Shown here one piece after another: positions 6,745-15,825 of a DNA stretch of 41,912 nucleotides. The DNA is taken from positions 1-41,912 of the forward strand of contig JAJZAT010000026.1 of assembly GCA_021799275.1 (NCBI GenBank), given 5' to 3'. Origin of the DNA: Bacillota bacterium. Its GTDB lineage: Bacteria; Bacillota; Sulfobacillia; JAJZYS01; JAJYTV01. The position numbers and the translations under genes are program-made. The notes under the pieces were generated by a model that saw only the letters and a list, made by a program, of their open reading frames with translations, did not search any database and was not told the origin of the DNA. The stretch's first letter is position 1; each line of letters begins with the position of its first letter.

Positions 6745-8169
6745 ATGGTCGTGGCGGAACGTCAGGGTATCGTGTATCACCATCGCGCCGTGCTTTCCGA
6801 CATGCAGACGCCGATCGGCATCTACCAGGCGGTCGCCGGCCGACCCGGGGCCTTCCTGCTCGAAAGCGCCCCTACGCGCCAGAGCGTCGGCCGGTACTCC
6901 TACATCGGCTGGGACCCGCTCTACCGGCTCCAGGCCAAGGAGGGATTTATCCGGCTGGAGCATGACGGGCGCACCGAGCGACGGCATGCTCCCGCCTTCC
7001 AGGAACTGCGCCAGCTCTACGCCCGCATCGAGAGCGCGCGGGCAAGCGACGAGCTGCCCCCGTTCTTCGGCGGTCTCGTCGGCTATATCGGCTACGATGT
7101 CGTGCGCGAGTTCGAGCGGCTTGGCACGGCCCCCGCGGACGATCGTGGGCTCCCTACGCTGCACTTCGTCGTGCCGCGTCATGTCGTCGCCTATGACCAC
7201 GTGACCCGCATGGCGCACCTCGTGGTGGCGGACGAGGATGAGAACCCGGGCGAGGCGCGGGTGCGGCTCGACCAGATGGAGCGGCTGATCCGGCGCGCCA
7301 GGCGTTCGAGCAGCCGGACCGGGGGAGCGCCCGAGCTTCTCGCGAGGTCGCTGACGCGGGAAGCGTACATGGCGCGCGCCCTGCGCGCCAAGGAAGCGAT
7401 CGCCGCCGGCGAGGTCTTTCAGCTGGTGCTCTCGCAGCGGCTCGCCTATCGCACCGGGGCATCCCCTCTGGACGTCTACCGGGTGCTCCGCTCGATCGAT
7501 CCGTCGCCCTACATGTTCCACCTGCGCCTGCCGGGGTTCGCGTTCTACGGCAGTTCGCCCGAGACGCTGGTCCGGGTGGACGGCCGGCGCGTGATGATCC
7601 GGCCGATCGCAGGCACCCGGCCGAGGCCACAAAAGGCCGAGGACCTCGAAGAGGTGGCGCAGGAGCTCGCGCTGGACCCGAAGGAGCAGGCGGAACACCT
7701 CATGCTGCTGGATCTCGGCCGCAACGACGTCGGCAGGGTGGCGGCGCCGGGAAGCGTCAACGTGCGCAGGAGCTTCGCGGTCGAGGAGTACGCGCGGGTG
7801 CTGCACCTCGTCTCGGAAGTCGAGGGCGAGCTCAAGGAGGGAGCCACGAGCCTCGATGCCCTCGTGGCCGCGTTCCCCGCCGGCACACTCACGGGCGCGC
7901 CGAAGATCCGCGCCATGCAGCTGATCGACGAGCTCGAGCCGGTGGCGAGGGGACCTTACGGCGGGGCTGCGGGCTACATCTCTGCGGACGGCAACCTCGA
8001 CTTCGCCATCGCGATCCGCTCGATCGTGCAGACAGGTGACATCGCCTACCTGCAGTCCGGTGCTGGCATCGTCCAGGATTCCGATCCGGGGCGCGAGTAC
8101 GAGGAGTGCATGCACAAGCTCGCGGCCCTGAGGCAGGCGCTCGAGCTGGCGGGGGGTGCACTCCAATGA
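6745..8169 (+). CDS. trpE: Anthranilate synthase component I
   Basis: A 474 aa protein that converts chorismate to anthranilate with ammonia from TrpG, the first step of tryptophan synthesis. The N-terminal domain carries the Trp-feedback motif FLLES followed by RYSYIGWDP. The catalytic domain has PIAGTRPRP, the metal/chorismate region LDLGRNDVGRV, and PAGTLTGAPKIRAMQLIDELE. ATG 6745 follows GGGAGG by 9 bp and lies 22 bp past the T-run of the T-box. It overlaps trpG by 4 bp. The T-box and the TrpG partner favour TrpE over PabB. Confidence 0.95.
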   Translation: MVVAERQGIVYHHRAVLSDMQTPIGIYQAVAGRPGAFLLESAPTRQSVGRYSYIGWDPLYRLQAKEGFIRLEHDGRTERRHAPAFQELRQLYARIESARASDELPPFFGGLVGYIGYDVVREFERLGTAPADDRGLPTLHFVVPRHVVAYDHVTRMAHLVVADEDENPGEARVRLDQMERLIRRARRSSSRTGGAPELLARSLTREAYMARALRAKEAIAAGEVFQLVLSQRLAYRTGASPLDVYRVLRSIDPSPYMFHLRLPGFAFYGSSPETLVRVDGRRVMIRPIAGTRPRPQKAEDLEEVAQELALDPKEQAEHLMLLDLGRNDVGRVAAPGSVNVRRSFAVEEYARVLHLVSEVEGELKEGATSLDALVAAFPAGTLTGAPKIRAMQLIDELEPVARGPYGGAAGYISADGNLDFAIAIRSIVQTGDIAYLQSGAGIVQDSDPGREYEECMHKLAALRQALELAGGALQ

Positions 8170-8726
8170 TCCTGGTCGTCGACAACTACGACTCCTTCAC
8201 CTACAACCTCGTGCAGATGCTGAGCCCCCATGTCGAGGTGGAGGTCGTGCGCAACGACCGGCCGGACCTGCCGCGGCTCATGCGCACGGCCGATGGGATC
8301 GTGATCTCGCCAGGCCCCGGCCGGCCGGAGGAGACCGGCCTGCTGCCGGGACTGCTGCCGGGGCTCATGGGCAGCGTACCGATCCTCGGGGTTTGCCTCG
8401 GCCACCAGCTGATCGGCCTTCTGGCCGGGTGCGACGTGCGCCGCCAGGTGCCCGTCCACGGCAAGACGTCCAAGGTCCACCACGACGGCGAGGGGCTCTT
8501 CTCCGGGGTCGCCCAGAACTTCCCCGCGACGCGCTACCACTCGCTTGCGATCGCCCGGGAAACCGTCCGGCCGCCATGGCGCATCAGCGCGACAGGAGAA
8601 GACGGCACGGTGATGGGGATCCGCTCGGCGGACGGCCTGACCGAGGGCGTGCAGTTCCATCCGGAGTCCATCGCCACCGTCGAGGGCCCGCGCATCGTGG
8701 AGAACTTCCTGGGGAGGTGCCGGTGA
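8166..8726 (+). CDS. trpG: Anthranilate synthase glutamine amidotransferase
   Basis: A 186 aa class I glutamine amidotransferase that delivers ammonia to TrpE. The start of the domain reads MILVVDNYDSFTYNLVQ. The nucleophile is the Cys of GVCLGHQ and the His/Glu pair is in VQFHPES. ATG 8166 overlaps the trpE stop. There is no separate pab cluster in the window, so it could be amphibolic and also serve p-aminobenzoate synthesis, as in Bacillus; that is inference. Confidence 0.94.
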   Translation: MILVVDNYDSFTYNLVQMLSPHVEVEVVRNDRPDLPRLMRTADGIVISPGPGRPEETGLLPGLLPGLMGSVPILGVCLGHQLIGLLAGCDVRRQVPVHGKTSKVHHDGEGLFSGVAQNFPATRYHSLAIARETVRPPWRISATGEDGTVMGIRSADGLTEGVQFHPESIATVEGPRIVENFLGRCR

Positions 8727-9748
8727 TGATCAAGGACGCGATCGCCGCCATTCTACGTGGACAGACGCTCAGCGCGGCCGAGGCCGAGGCAGCCCTCGAC
8801 GAGGTGATGCAGGGACAGGCGACGCCGGCACAGATCGCTGGCTTCGCCATCGCCCTCGCCTTCCGTGGCGAGACGGCGGAGGAGGTAGCCGGCTGCGCGC
8901 GTTCGATGCGGCACCACGCGACGGCGGTGCCGGTGGGCCGGACCGACGCGATCGACAACTGCGGCACGGGCGGCGACGGCCTCTCCACCTTCAACATCTC
9001 GACGACCGCGGCGTTGGTCGCGGCCGGCGCGGGCTGCGCCGTGGCAAAGCACGGCAACCGGGCCGCGTCCAGCCGCTGCGGCTCCGCCGAGGTGCTCGAG
9101 GCCCTCGGCGTGGCCCTGGACCTGCCGGCACCCGCGATCGGGCGGGCCGTCGACGAGGTCGGCATCGGCTTTCTCTACGCCCCCGTGCTCCATGGCGCCC
9201 TGCGCCATGCCGCCGCCCCGCGCAAGGAACTCGGCGTGCGCACCGTCTTCAACCTCCTGGGCCCCTTGGCGAACCCCGCGGGCGTGCGTCGGCAGGTGAT
9301 CGGCGTCGCGCGGCCCGAGCACGTCCGGCTGGTGGCGCAGGCCTTGAGGGAGCTCGGCAGCGAGCACGCCCTGGTGCTGCACGGCGCCGGAGGGGCCGAT
9401 GAGCTGACGCTGGCCGGGGAGAACCTGATCTGCGAGTTGCGCCAAGGCGAACTCCATGAGACCACCCTCGACGCCAGGGAACTGGGACTCGCTCCGGCGC
9501 CGGTCTCGGCGCTCGCCGGCGGCGACGCCCAGGAGAACGCCCGCATCACGCAGGCGGTCCTCGGCGGGGAGCGCGGTCCGCAGCGCGACGTCGTGGCCCT
9601 GAACGCGGCGGCGGCGATCTATGTCGGAGGCCGCGCCGCGGACCTTAAGGAGGCGCTCGCCCTGGCCGAAAGCGCGATCGACAACGGCAGCGCAGCGGAT
9701 CGCCTGCGTCGGCTGGCAGCCTTCGGACGCAAGGAGATGGTCGGATGA
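8726..9748 (+). CDS. trpD: Anthranilate phosphoribosyltransferase
   Basis: A 340 aa enzyme that joins anthranilate to PRPP. The PRPP-binding glycine loop is visible as DNCGTGGDGLSTFNIST, followed by KHGNRAASS, and RKELGVRTVFNLLGPL marks the anthranilate side. GGGGAGG at 8711-8717 precedes ATG 8726; an in-frame GTG at 8723 is an alternative start. The gene overlaps the trpG stop and, at its end, trpC by 4 bp. Confidence 0.94.
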   Translation: MIKDAIAAILRGQTLSAAEAEAALDEVMQGQATPAQIAGFAIALAFRGETAEEVAGCARSMRHHATAVPVGRTDAIDNCGTGGDGLSTFNISTTAALVAAGAGCAVAKHGNRAASSRCGSAEVLEALGVALDLPAPAIGRAVDEVGIGFLYAPVLHGALRHAAAPRKELGVRTVFNLLGPLANPAGVRRQVIGVARPEHVRLVAQALRELGSEHALVLHGAGGADELTLAGENLICELRQGELHETTLDARELGLAPAPVSALAGGDAQENARITQAVLGGERGPQRDVVALNAAAAIYVGGRAADLKEALALAESAIDNGSAADRLRRLAAFGRKEMVG

Positions 9749-10500
9749 ACCTGCTCGAACACCTGACCGAGTCCGAGCGGCTCGCCTACCTGTCGCGACA
9801 GGAGCGGCCGCTGCCGGCGAGGCGGTCCCCTGTGCGGCCATTCCTGCCACAGAGCGGCGGGAGAATTCGGCTGATCGCGGAGTACAAGCGAAGCTCGCCC
9901 AGCCATGGCGCGTTTCCCAGGCAGGAACTCCCGGACGTGGTGCGGCGCTACACGGCGGGCGGTGCGGCGGCGGTCTCGATCCTGGTGGCACAGGAGGGCT
10001 TTGCCGGACATCTTGAGGACCTCCAGGCGGCAAGGGTCTCAACCGACTTGCCGCTCCTCTACAAGGGCTTCGTCAGCGAAACCGGCCAGCTGGACGAGGC
10101 GTACGCCTTCGGCGCCGACGCGGTGCTGCTGATCGCGGCCGTGCTGGGGGCGAAACTCGCGACGTTCATCGCGAGGGCGCTGCGGCTGGGCCTCGCGCCG
10201 CTCGTGGAGGTCCACCGCAAGCAGGAACTCGTGGAGGCTCTGGCCGCGGGGGCGACGCTCGTCGGCATCAATAACCGGAACCTCGCCACCCTGGCCTGCG
10301 ATCCCGGGGTCTTTCTCGGACTTGCGCGCACGGTGCCGGCTGGCGTGACGCTGGTGGCCGAGAGCGGCTACAAGACCTTGGCGGACATCGACGCGGCCGA
10401 GGCCGCGGGGGCCGGGGCCGTGCTGGTCGGAGAGGCGCTTCTCGAGCAAGGAGGCGCGCTGCTCGAGGCATTCGCAGCAACCCGGGCCCATGTGGGTTAA
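9745..10500 (+). CDS. trpC: Indole-3-glycerol phosphate synthase
   Basis: A 251 aa TIM-barrel enzyme that closes the indole ring. Motifs include LIAEYKRSSPSHG with the catalytic Lys, LPLLYKGFV, LVEVHRKQEL and VGINNRNLATL (the family usually has NRDL), and VAESGYKTLAD. ATG 9745 overlaps the trpD stop. Its 3' end overlaps trpF by 11 bp, a longer overlap than the ATGA junctions elsewhere in the operon. Confidence 0.94.
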   Translation: MNLLEHLTESERLAYLSRQERPLPARRSPVRPFLPQSGGRIRLIAEYKRSSPSHGAFPRQELPDVVRRYTAGGAAAVSILVAQEGFAGHLEDLQAARVSTDLPLLYKGFVSETGQLDEAYAFGADAVLLIAAVLGAKLATFIARALRLGLAPLVEVHRKQELVEALAAGATLVGINNRNLATLACDPGVFLGLARTVPAGVTLVAESGYKTLADIDAAEAAGAGAVLVGEALLEQGGALLEAFAATRAHVG

Positions 10501-11089
10501 GGTCTGCGGCTGCCGCACGCCCGAGGGCGTGGAAGCCGCCGTGGCGGCGGGGGCCGACGCGGTGGGCTTCATCTTCGCGGAGAGCCGTCGGCGCGTGACG
10601 GTGGAGGAAGCGGGTCGCCTGGCGGCGCTGGTGCCCTCGCATGTCGCGGTGGTGGGCGTGGTGCGCTCGCCCAGCCTTGGCGATGTGCGCGAGCTGCGCG
10701 AGCGCATGCGGATCGACATGCTGCAGGTGAGCGGCCGACTGCCGGCGGGACGCATCGGTCTTGAGATCCTGCGCACGGTCTACCTGGGTCCGGAGGATCG
10801 CCTGCCATCGGGACGCCTGCCCCGCGGCGACCTGCTGCATCTCGACAGGCGCCATGCCGGCGGCTACGGCGGCAGCGGGCTCGGCGTGAACCAGGGCGCC
10901 GCACGGCGCCTCGCGGCCAGGCAGCGCATCGTGCTGGCGGGAGGCCTGAATCCGGACAACGTCGAGGCGGCGATCGCGGCTGTGCGGCCCTACGGCGTCG
11001 ATGTGGCGTCCGGCGTGGAACGCGACGGCCTGCAGGATCCAGGGCGCATCTGGCGGTTCGTGCGACAGGCGAAGGAGGCGGGGCGATGA
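10490..11089 (+). CDS. trpF: Phosphoribosylanthranilate isomerase
   Basis: A 199 aa TIM-barrel enzyme that isomerises phosphoribosylanthranilate. The start [12 protein letters not shown] holds the catalytic Cys (usual KICGITR), the acid residue is in [14 protein letters not shown], and the phosphate-binding loop is [10 protein letters not shown] followed by DVASGVE. The loops differ from common homologues but all expected catalytic residues are there. It overlaps trpC by 11 bp and trpB by 4 bp. Confidence 0.9.
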   Translation: MWVKVCGCRTPEGVEAAVAAGADAVGFIFAESRRRVTVEEAGRLAALVPSHVAVVGVVRSPSLGDVRELRERMRIDMLQVSGRLPAGRIGLEILRTVYLGPEDRLPSGRLPRGDLLHLDRRHAGGYGGSGLGVNQGAARRLAARQRIVLAGGLNPDNVEAAIAAVRPYGVDVASGVERDGLQDPGRIWRFVRQAKEAGR

Positions 11090-12252
11090 AGGGCCGGTTC
11101 GGAGCGTATGGCGGGCAGTATGTGCCCGAGACCCTCATGCACGCCTTGGGCGAACTCGAGACGGCGTTCCGGGAAGCCCAGGCGGATCCCGGGTACCAGG
11201 CCGAACTCGGTGAACTTCTTCGGCGCTATGTCGGCCGGCCGACGCCGCTCAGCGAGGCCAGGCGACTCAGCGACCGCTTCGGACGGCGCATCCTTCTGAA
11301 GCGCGAGGATCTCGCACACACCGGTGCCCACAAGATCAACAACACGCTCGGCCAGGCGCTCCTGTGCAAACGCATGGGCAAGCGGCGGCTGATCGCCGAG
11401 ACGGGCGCCGGACAGCACGGCGTCGCCGCCGCCACCGCTGCGGCCCTGTTCGGCCTCGAGTGCGACGTCTTCATGGGCAGCGTCGACGTGGAGCGTCAGG
11501 CCCTGAACGTCTATCGCATGCAGCTCCTGGGCGCCAGGGTGCACCCGGTGGCGAACGGCTCCGGCACCTTGAAGGACGCGACGAACGCGGCCCTGCGCGA
11601 GTGGGTGGCCACCGTCGAGGACACGCACTACGCCATCGGTTCGGTGGTGGGGCCGCATCCCTTCCCGCGCATGGTGCGGGAGTTCCAGTCGGTGATCGGG
11701 CGCGAAGTGCTCTCTCAGTGCCAGGAGCTCCTCGGCGCAAGGCCCGAGGCGGCGATCGCCTGCGTCGGCGGCGGCTCGAACGCCGCGGGGCTCATGGCGC
11801 CGATGGTCGACGAGGACATCCGGCTCTATGGCGTCGAGGCAGCCGGCGGCGGCCTCGAGGGACTCGAGCACGCGGCGACGCTGAGCCGGGGGCGGCCGGG
11901 AGTGCTGCACGGCGCCTACAGCTATCTTCTGCAGGACGACGAGGGCCAGGTCCGGGAGGCGTATTCGATCTCCGCCGGGCTCGACTACCCCGGCGTCGGC
12001 CCCGAGCACGCCTACTGGCGCGACAGCGGGCGCGTCACCTACCTGACGGCCACAGACCGGGAGGCGCTAGAGGCCCTGCACTTGCTGTCGCGGCTCGAGG
12101 GCATCATCCCGGCGCTCGAGAGCGCGCACGCCATCGCCCGCCTGGACGAGGTTGCGCGGGCGACGTCGCCCGGCGACACCATCGTGGTCGTGGTATCCGG
12201 TCGCGGCGACAAGGACCTCGAGGCCATCCGCCGACAGGAGGGAACGGCATGA
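11086..12252 (+). CDS. trpB: Tryptophan synthase beta chain
   Basis: A 388 aa PLP enzyme that joins indole and serine. It starts with [16 protein letters not shown], the PLP Lys lies in [29 protein letters not shown] holds the catalytic Glu, and the phosphate loop is GGGSNAAG. This is the TrpB1 type, which works with TrpA rather than the stand-alone TrpB2. The gene ends in an ATGA overlap with trpA. Confidence 0.96.
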   Translation: MKGRFGAYGGQYVPETLMHALGELETAFREAQADPGYQAELGELLRRYVGRPTPLSEARRLSDRFGRRILLKREDLAHTGAHKINNTLGQALLCKRMGKRRLIAETGAGQHGVAAATAAALFGLECDVFMGSVDVERQALNVYRMQLLGARVHPVANGSGTLKDATNAALREWVATVEDTHYAIGSVVGPHPFPRMVREFQSVIGREVLSQCQELLGARPEAAIACVGGGSNAAGLMAPMVDEDIRLYGVEAAGGGLEGLEHAATLSRGRPGVLHGAYSYLLQDDEGQVREAYSISAGLDYPGVGPEHAYWRDSGRVTYLTATDREALEALHLLSRLEGIIPALESAHAIARLDEVARATSPGDTIVVVVSGRGDKDLEAIRRQEGTA

Positions 12253-13037
12253 GTCGGCTTGTGGACAAGCTCCATGCGGCGACGGCCACGGGGCGCACTC
12301 TGCTCATGGCCTATCTCTGCGCCGGCGACCCTAGCGTCGAGGCGAGCGTCGAGGGTCTCCTGGCAGCCGCAGCCGCGGGGGCCGACATCGTGGAGATCGG
12401 CTGGCCGTTCAGCGATCCAGTCGCGGACGGTCCGGTGATCCAGGCCGCGTCGCAGCGGGCCCTCGGACACACAGGCAGGGCGGAGGTGCTCGAGGTGGTC
12501 CGGCAGGTGCGGCAGGCATCGGATGTGCCGATCGCCTTGCTTGGCTATTGCAACCCCCTGCTGAACCGCGGCCTCGAGGCGACGATCGGGGAACTCGCAG
12601 CGGCCGGCGTCGACGCGCTGGTTGTCGCGGATCTGGCGTTCGAGGAGAGCGAGCCCTGGCGCGCCATCTGCAGGGCGAGCGGCGTCTCGCTCGTGCCGTT
12701 CGTCGCGCCCACGACGCGGGGCGGAAGGCTCGAGGCCATTGCGAGGGCGGCCGACAGATTCATCTACGCGGTCGCGCTTCTGGGCGTCACGGGTCAGCGG
12801 GCCGAGCAGTCCACCTCCATCCTGCCGGTCGTCGAAGAATTGCGCAGGCATGGCAGCGCTCCCGTTCTCGCAGGCTTCGGGATAGGCGATGGGGAGCAGG
12901 CGGCACTCTGGCGCAGGCGTGGACTGGATGGCGTCATCGTCGGGTCGGCCCTCGTTGCGGCGATGGCCGAGGGTGGCCGGACGGCGGTCGGGGACAAGGT
13001 TCGATCGATCCGCTCCGGACTTGACAATCTGGGGTAG
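12249..13037 (+). CDS. trpA: Tryptophan synthase alpha chain
   Basis: A 262 aa TIM-barrel subunit that cleaves indole-3-glycerol phosphate and channels indole to TrpB. The catalytic Glu and Asp are in [18 protein letters not shown], and the phosphate-binding region includes GVTGQR and [12 protein letters not shown] 12249 overlaps the trpB stop by 4 bp. It ends the trp block; the DAHP synthase gene follows about 30 bp later. Confidence 0.95.
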   Translation: MSRLVDKLHAATATGRTLLMAYLCAGDPSVEASVEGLLAAAAAGADIVEIGWPFSDPVADGPVIQAASQRALGHTGRAEVLEVVRQVRQASDVPIALLGYCNPLLNRGLEATIGELAAAGVDALVVADLAFEESEPWRAICRASGVSLVPFVAPTTRGGRLEAIARAADRFIYAVALLGVTGQRAEQSTSILPVVEELRRHGSAPVLAGFGIGDGEQAALWRRRGLDGVIVGSALVAAMAEGGRTAVGDKVRSIRSGLDNLG

Positions 13038-13067
13038 TGTTAAACGGAAATGGGGAGTGGATCGCAA

Positions 13068-14093
13068 GTGGTCGTGGTGATGAAGGCCGGCGCGACGCCG
13101 AGGCAGGTGGAGGAGGTCGTCGGGACGATCCGCGGCTTCGAGTTCGCCGCGCACGTCTCGGAGGGACTTGAACGCACCGTGGTGGGAGTCGTCGGACAGG
13201 CGGCCGGTCGCGACGAGGTGATGCAGGCGTTACTCGCGCTGGAGGCCGTCGAGCGCGTGGTGCCGGTCGGGGCTCCGTACAAGCTCGCGAGCCGCGTGCA
13301 CCAGCAGAGCCGCACCAGGGTCCAGATCGGACCGCAATGCGTCTTTGGCGGCGAAAGCTTCACGGTGATCGCGGGACCGTGCAGCGTGGAGGACGAGGAT
13401 CAGATCGTCAGCACGGCGATCGCCGTGCGCGAGGCCGGCGCCAGCGCCCTGCGCGGCGGCGCGTTCAAGCCGCGCACCAGTCCGTACAGCTTCCAGGGCC
13501 TGCAGGAGGAGGGACTGCGCCTGCTGGCGCTGGCCCGCGAGGCGAGCGGCCTGCCCATCGTCACGGAACTTCTGGATCCCCGCCACCTTGAGATTCTGGA
13601 CCCGTACGCCGACATGTTCCAGATCGGCGCCCGCAACATGCAGAACTTCGAACTGCTCAAGGAGGTCGGCCGCAGCCGCAAGCCGGTGCTCCTGAAGCGT
13701 GGCATCTCCGCCACCATCGAGGAGTGGCTGATGGCGGCCGAGTACGTCCTCTCCGAAGGCAATGCGCAGGTGGTGCTCTGCGAGCGCGGCATCCGCACCT
13801 TCGAGCCGGGCACGCGCTTCACGCTCGACCTCTCCGCGGTCGCCCTGGCGCAGCAGCTCAGCCACCTGCCCGTCATCGTCGATCCGTCGCAGGCCGCGGG
13901 CAGGGCGGCGCTCGTGGCGCCCCTCGCGCGTGCCGCATGCGCCTTGGGCGCCGACGGCCTGATCGTGGAGGTGCATCCGGATCCGCTGCACGCCCGGTCG
14001 GACGCCCAGCAGCAATTGCGTTTCGACCAGTTCGCCGACATGATGCAGGACATGACGCACATCGCTGCGATCAGCCAGCGCCTGTCCAGATGA
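13068..14093 (+). CDS. aroF: 3-deoxy-7-phosphoheptulonate (DAHP) synthase, type I-beta
   Basis: A 341 aa enzyme for the first step of the shikimate pathway (phosphoenolpyruvate plus erythrose 4-phosphate). About 75 N-terminal residues form the ferredoxin-like regulatory domain of the AroA-I-beta type (VVVVMKAGATPRQVEEVV). The barrel follows with VIAGPCSVE, LRGGAFKPRTSPYSFQG and VLLKRG. I chose GTG 13068, 10 bp after GGGGAG; ATG 13050 lies upstream of that site. It lies in the same operon as trp, so the entry step and the Trp branch answer to the same T-box. Confidence 0.88.
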   Translation: MVVVMKAGATPRQVEEVVGTIRGFEFAAHVSEGLERTVVGVVGQAAGRDEVMQALLALEAVERVVPVGAPYKLASRVHQQSRTRVQIGPQCVFGGESFTVIAGPCSVEDEDQIVSTAIAVREAGASALRGGAFKPRTSPYSFQGLQEEGLRLLALAREASGLPIVTELLDPRHLEILDPYADMFQIGARNMQNFELLKEVGRSRKPVLLKRGISATIEEWLMAAEYVLSEGNAQVVLCERGIRTFEPGTRFTLDLSAVALAQQLSHLPVIVDPSQAAGRAALVAPLARAACALGADGLIVEVHPDPLHARSDAQQQLRFDQFADMMQDMTHIAAISQRLSR

Positions 14094-15373
14094 GGGTTTC
14101 GCTCGGACCGAGACGCGGTTTCCATTTCGCGGGACCTGTCCCAGGGGACAAGTCCGTAACGCACCGTGCCTACCTTCTGGCCACGCGCGCCAGCGGCGAG
14201 ACCCTGATCCGGGGCGCCCTGCGCTCCCGCGATACGGACGCGACGCTTGCGGTCTGCAGGGCCCTCGGCGCAGATGTGCGCGTTGATGGGCAAGACGTTC
14301 GCCTCGCGCCGCCCACGCAGTTCCAGGAGCCGTCGGCCCCTCTCGACTGCGAGAATGCCGGCACCTTGATCAGGCTGGCCACGGGCTACCTCGCCGGTGC
14401 CGGCCTCTTCGCCGTGCTGACGGGTGACGACTCGCTGCGCGCGCGTCCGATGCGTCGCGTGGTGGAACCCTTGCGCCTGCTTGGCGCGCGCATCGAGGGC
14501 CGAGACCAGGGCGCAAGGGCGCCGCTGGCCGTCCTGCCGGCGCAGCTTGCCGGCTGCACGATCTCGCTGCCTTTGCCGTCCGCACAGGTGAAGTCCGCGG
14601 TGATGCTCGCCGCGCTCGACGCGGCGGGAGAGACTGTGCTCCTGGACCTCATGCCGACGCGCGACCACACCGAGCGCATGCTCCGCCAGTTCGGCGCCCG
14701 GGTGGACATCCAGGGCGACAGGGCCAGCATCGTGGGCGGACAGCAACTGGTCTCGCCGGGTCGCCTCGACGTGCCGGGGGACATTTCGCACGCGGCCTTC
14801 CTGCTTGCGTCCGCCGCGCTGTCGGAGCGCGGGGAGGCCAGGGTGACCGGCGTCGGCTTGAATCCGGGCCGCACCGGCATTCTCGCGGTGCTGAGGCGCA
14901 TGGGCGCGCGGATCGAGGTCTCGGCCGGGGAAGACGACGGAGTCATCGAGCCTTCCGGCGAAGTGCTCGTGCAACAGAGCGACCTCGCAGGGGTGGAGAT
15001 CGGACCAGACGAGGTGCCGTCGCTCATCGACGAACTCCCCGTGATCGCGGCCCTCGCCCTCTGCGCGGAGGGCGTCACGACGGTGCACGGCGCGGGTGAA
15101 CTGCGCGTCAAGGAGACCGATCGCATCGCCGCCTTGCGGCAGATGGCCGAGGGGGTCGGAGGCGATTTCGAGGAATTGGCGGACGGGTTTCGCATCCGGG
15201 GGAAGCGGAATGTCCAGGGCGGGCTGGTGCAAAGCCTCGGCGACCACCGCATCGCGATGGCGGCCGCGGTTCTCAGCCTGCGCAGCCGAGAGGGCGTGGA
15301 GATCGCCGACGCCGAGGCTGCGGCGGTGTCGTTTCCCCGCTTCTTCGACCTCTTCGAGGCGGCGTCCGTCTAA
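14090..15373 (+). CDS. aroA: EPSP synthase (3-phosphoshikimate 1-carboxyvinyltransferase)
   Basis: A 427 aa enzyme that makes 5-enolpyruvylshikimate 3-phosphate. Visible motifs are GDKSVTHRAYLL with the catalytic Lys, ENAGTLIRL, SAQVKSAVMLAAL, MPTRDHTERML, LRVKETDRI and LGDHRIAMA. The usual CGN/GNAGT segment reads CENAGTLIR here, with Glu where a Gly is common. ATG 14090 overlaps the aroF stop. The TAA stop (15371-15373) overlaps the stop of the convergent Nudix gene, so there is no intergenic room for a terminator. Confidence 0.93.
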   Translation: MRVSLGPRRGFHFAGPVPGDKSVTHRAYLLATRASGETLIRGALRSRDTDATLAVCRALGADVRVDGQDVRLAPPTQFQEPSAPLDCENAGTLIRLATGYLAGAGLFAVLTGDDSLRARPMRRVVEPLRLLGARIEGRDQGARAPLAVLPAQLAGCTISLPLPSAQVKSAVMLAALDAAGETVLLDLMPTRDHTERMLRQFGARVDIQGDRASIVGGQQLVSPGRLDVPGDISHAAFLLASAALSERGEARVTGVGLNPGRTGILAVLRRMGARIEVSAGEDDGVIEPSGEVLVQQSDLAGVEIGPDEVPSLIDELPVIAALALCAEGVTTVHGAGELRVKETDRIAALRQMAEGVGGDFEELADGFRIRGKRNVQGGLVQSLGDHRIAMAAAVLSLRSREGVEIADAEAAAVSFPRFFDLFEAASV

Positions 15374-15825
15374 GGGCCATCCTCTCCGGACCGTCGCCCG
15401 AGCAGGCGACGGTCTTCATGTTGCTCGGTGCGCAGGCTGACCTCACCCCTGAACTCCAGCGCGTCTCGCAGCCGCTCGAGAGCGAAGGATGTCACGGGCC
15501 AGGGAATGTCCTCAAGGCGGAAGTACCTGGCCGCGTCGATCTCGTCGTCGTCGGGCCTCAGGCTGCCCTCGAAGGCCAGCGCCCGGAAGATGAACACGTA
15601 GCTGTCGTTCCAGGCCCGATGATAGATGCCGCTCAGGTGCGGGGCGAGCGGCGTCACGCCGATTTCCTCCCGGCACTCCCGCACCGCCGCGTCCCAGGCG
15701 CTCTCGCCGGGGGCCACGATGCCCCCCGGCACTTCCCAGAGCTTGTCGCGGTAGGTCTGGTGAACCAGGAGCACCTGCCCTTGTGCGTCGAGGATGGCGC
15801 AGCCGGCGGCGTCCAGTCCCCGCAT
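15370..15825 (-). CDS. Nudix hydrolase
   Basis: A 151 aa Nudix protein. The Nudix box reads GGIVAPGESAWDAAVRECRE followed by EIG, which fits GX5EX7REUXEEXGU and gives the metal-binding glutamates. These enzymes cleave nucleoside diphosphates linked to another group; the substrate cannot be read from the sequence. ATG at 15825 overlaps the peptidase stop (ATGA), so it is coupled to the upstream M20 gene. Its stop overlaps that of aroA on the other strand. Confidence 0.85.
   Translation of the reverse strand: MRGLDAAGCAILDAQGQVLLVHQTYRDKLWEVPGGIVAPGESAWDAAVRECREEIGVTPLAPHLSGIYHRAWNDSYVFIFRALAFEGSLRPDDDEIDAARYFRLEDIPWPVTSFALERLRDALEFRGEVSLRTEQHEDRRLLGRRSGEDGP
15389..15417 (+). terminator. Candidate terminator of the trp-aro operon inside the Nudix gene
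   Basis: GACCGTCGCC (15389-15398) pairs fully with GGCGACGGTC (15405-15414) around CGAGCA and is followed by TTCATGTT. It lies 16 bp past the aroA stop but inside the 3' end of the convergent Nudix CDS. The U-tract is poor, so function is uncertain. Confidence 0.4.

Noticed and set aside
13021-13043. TTGACA at the end of trpA as a promoter for aroF
   Set aside because: No -10 box lies at 16-18 bp; the nearest AT-rich hexamer is only about 13 bp away.
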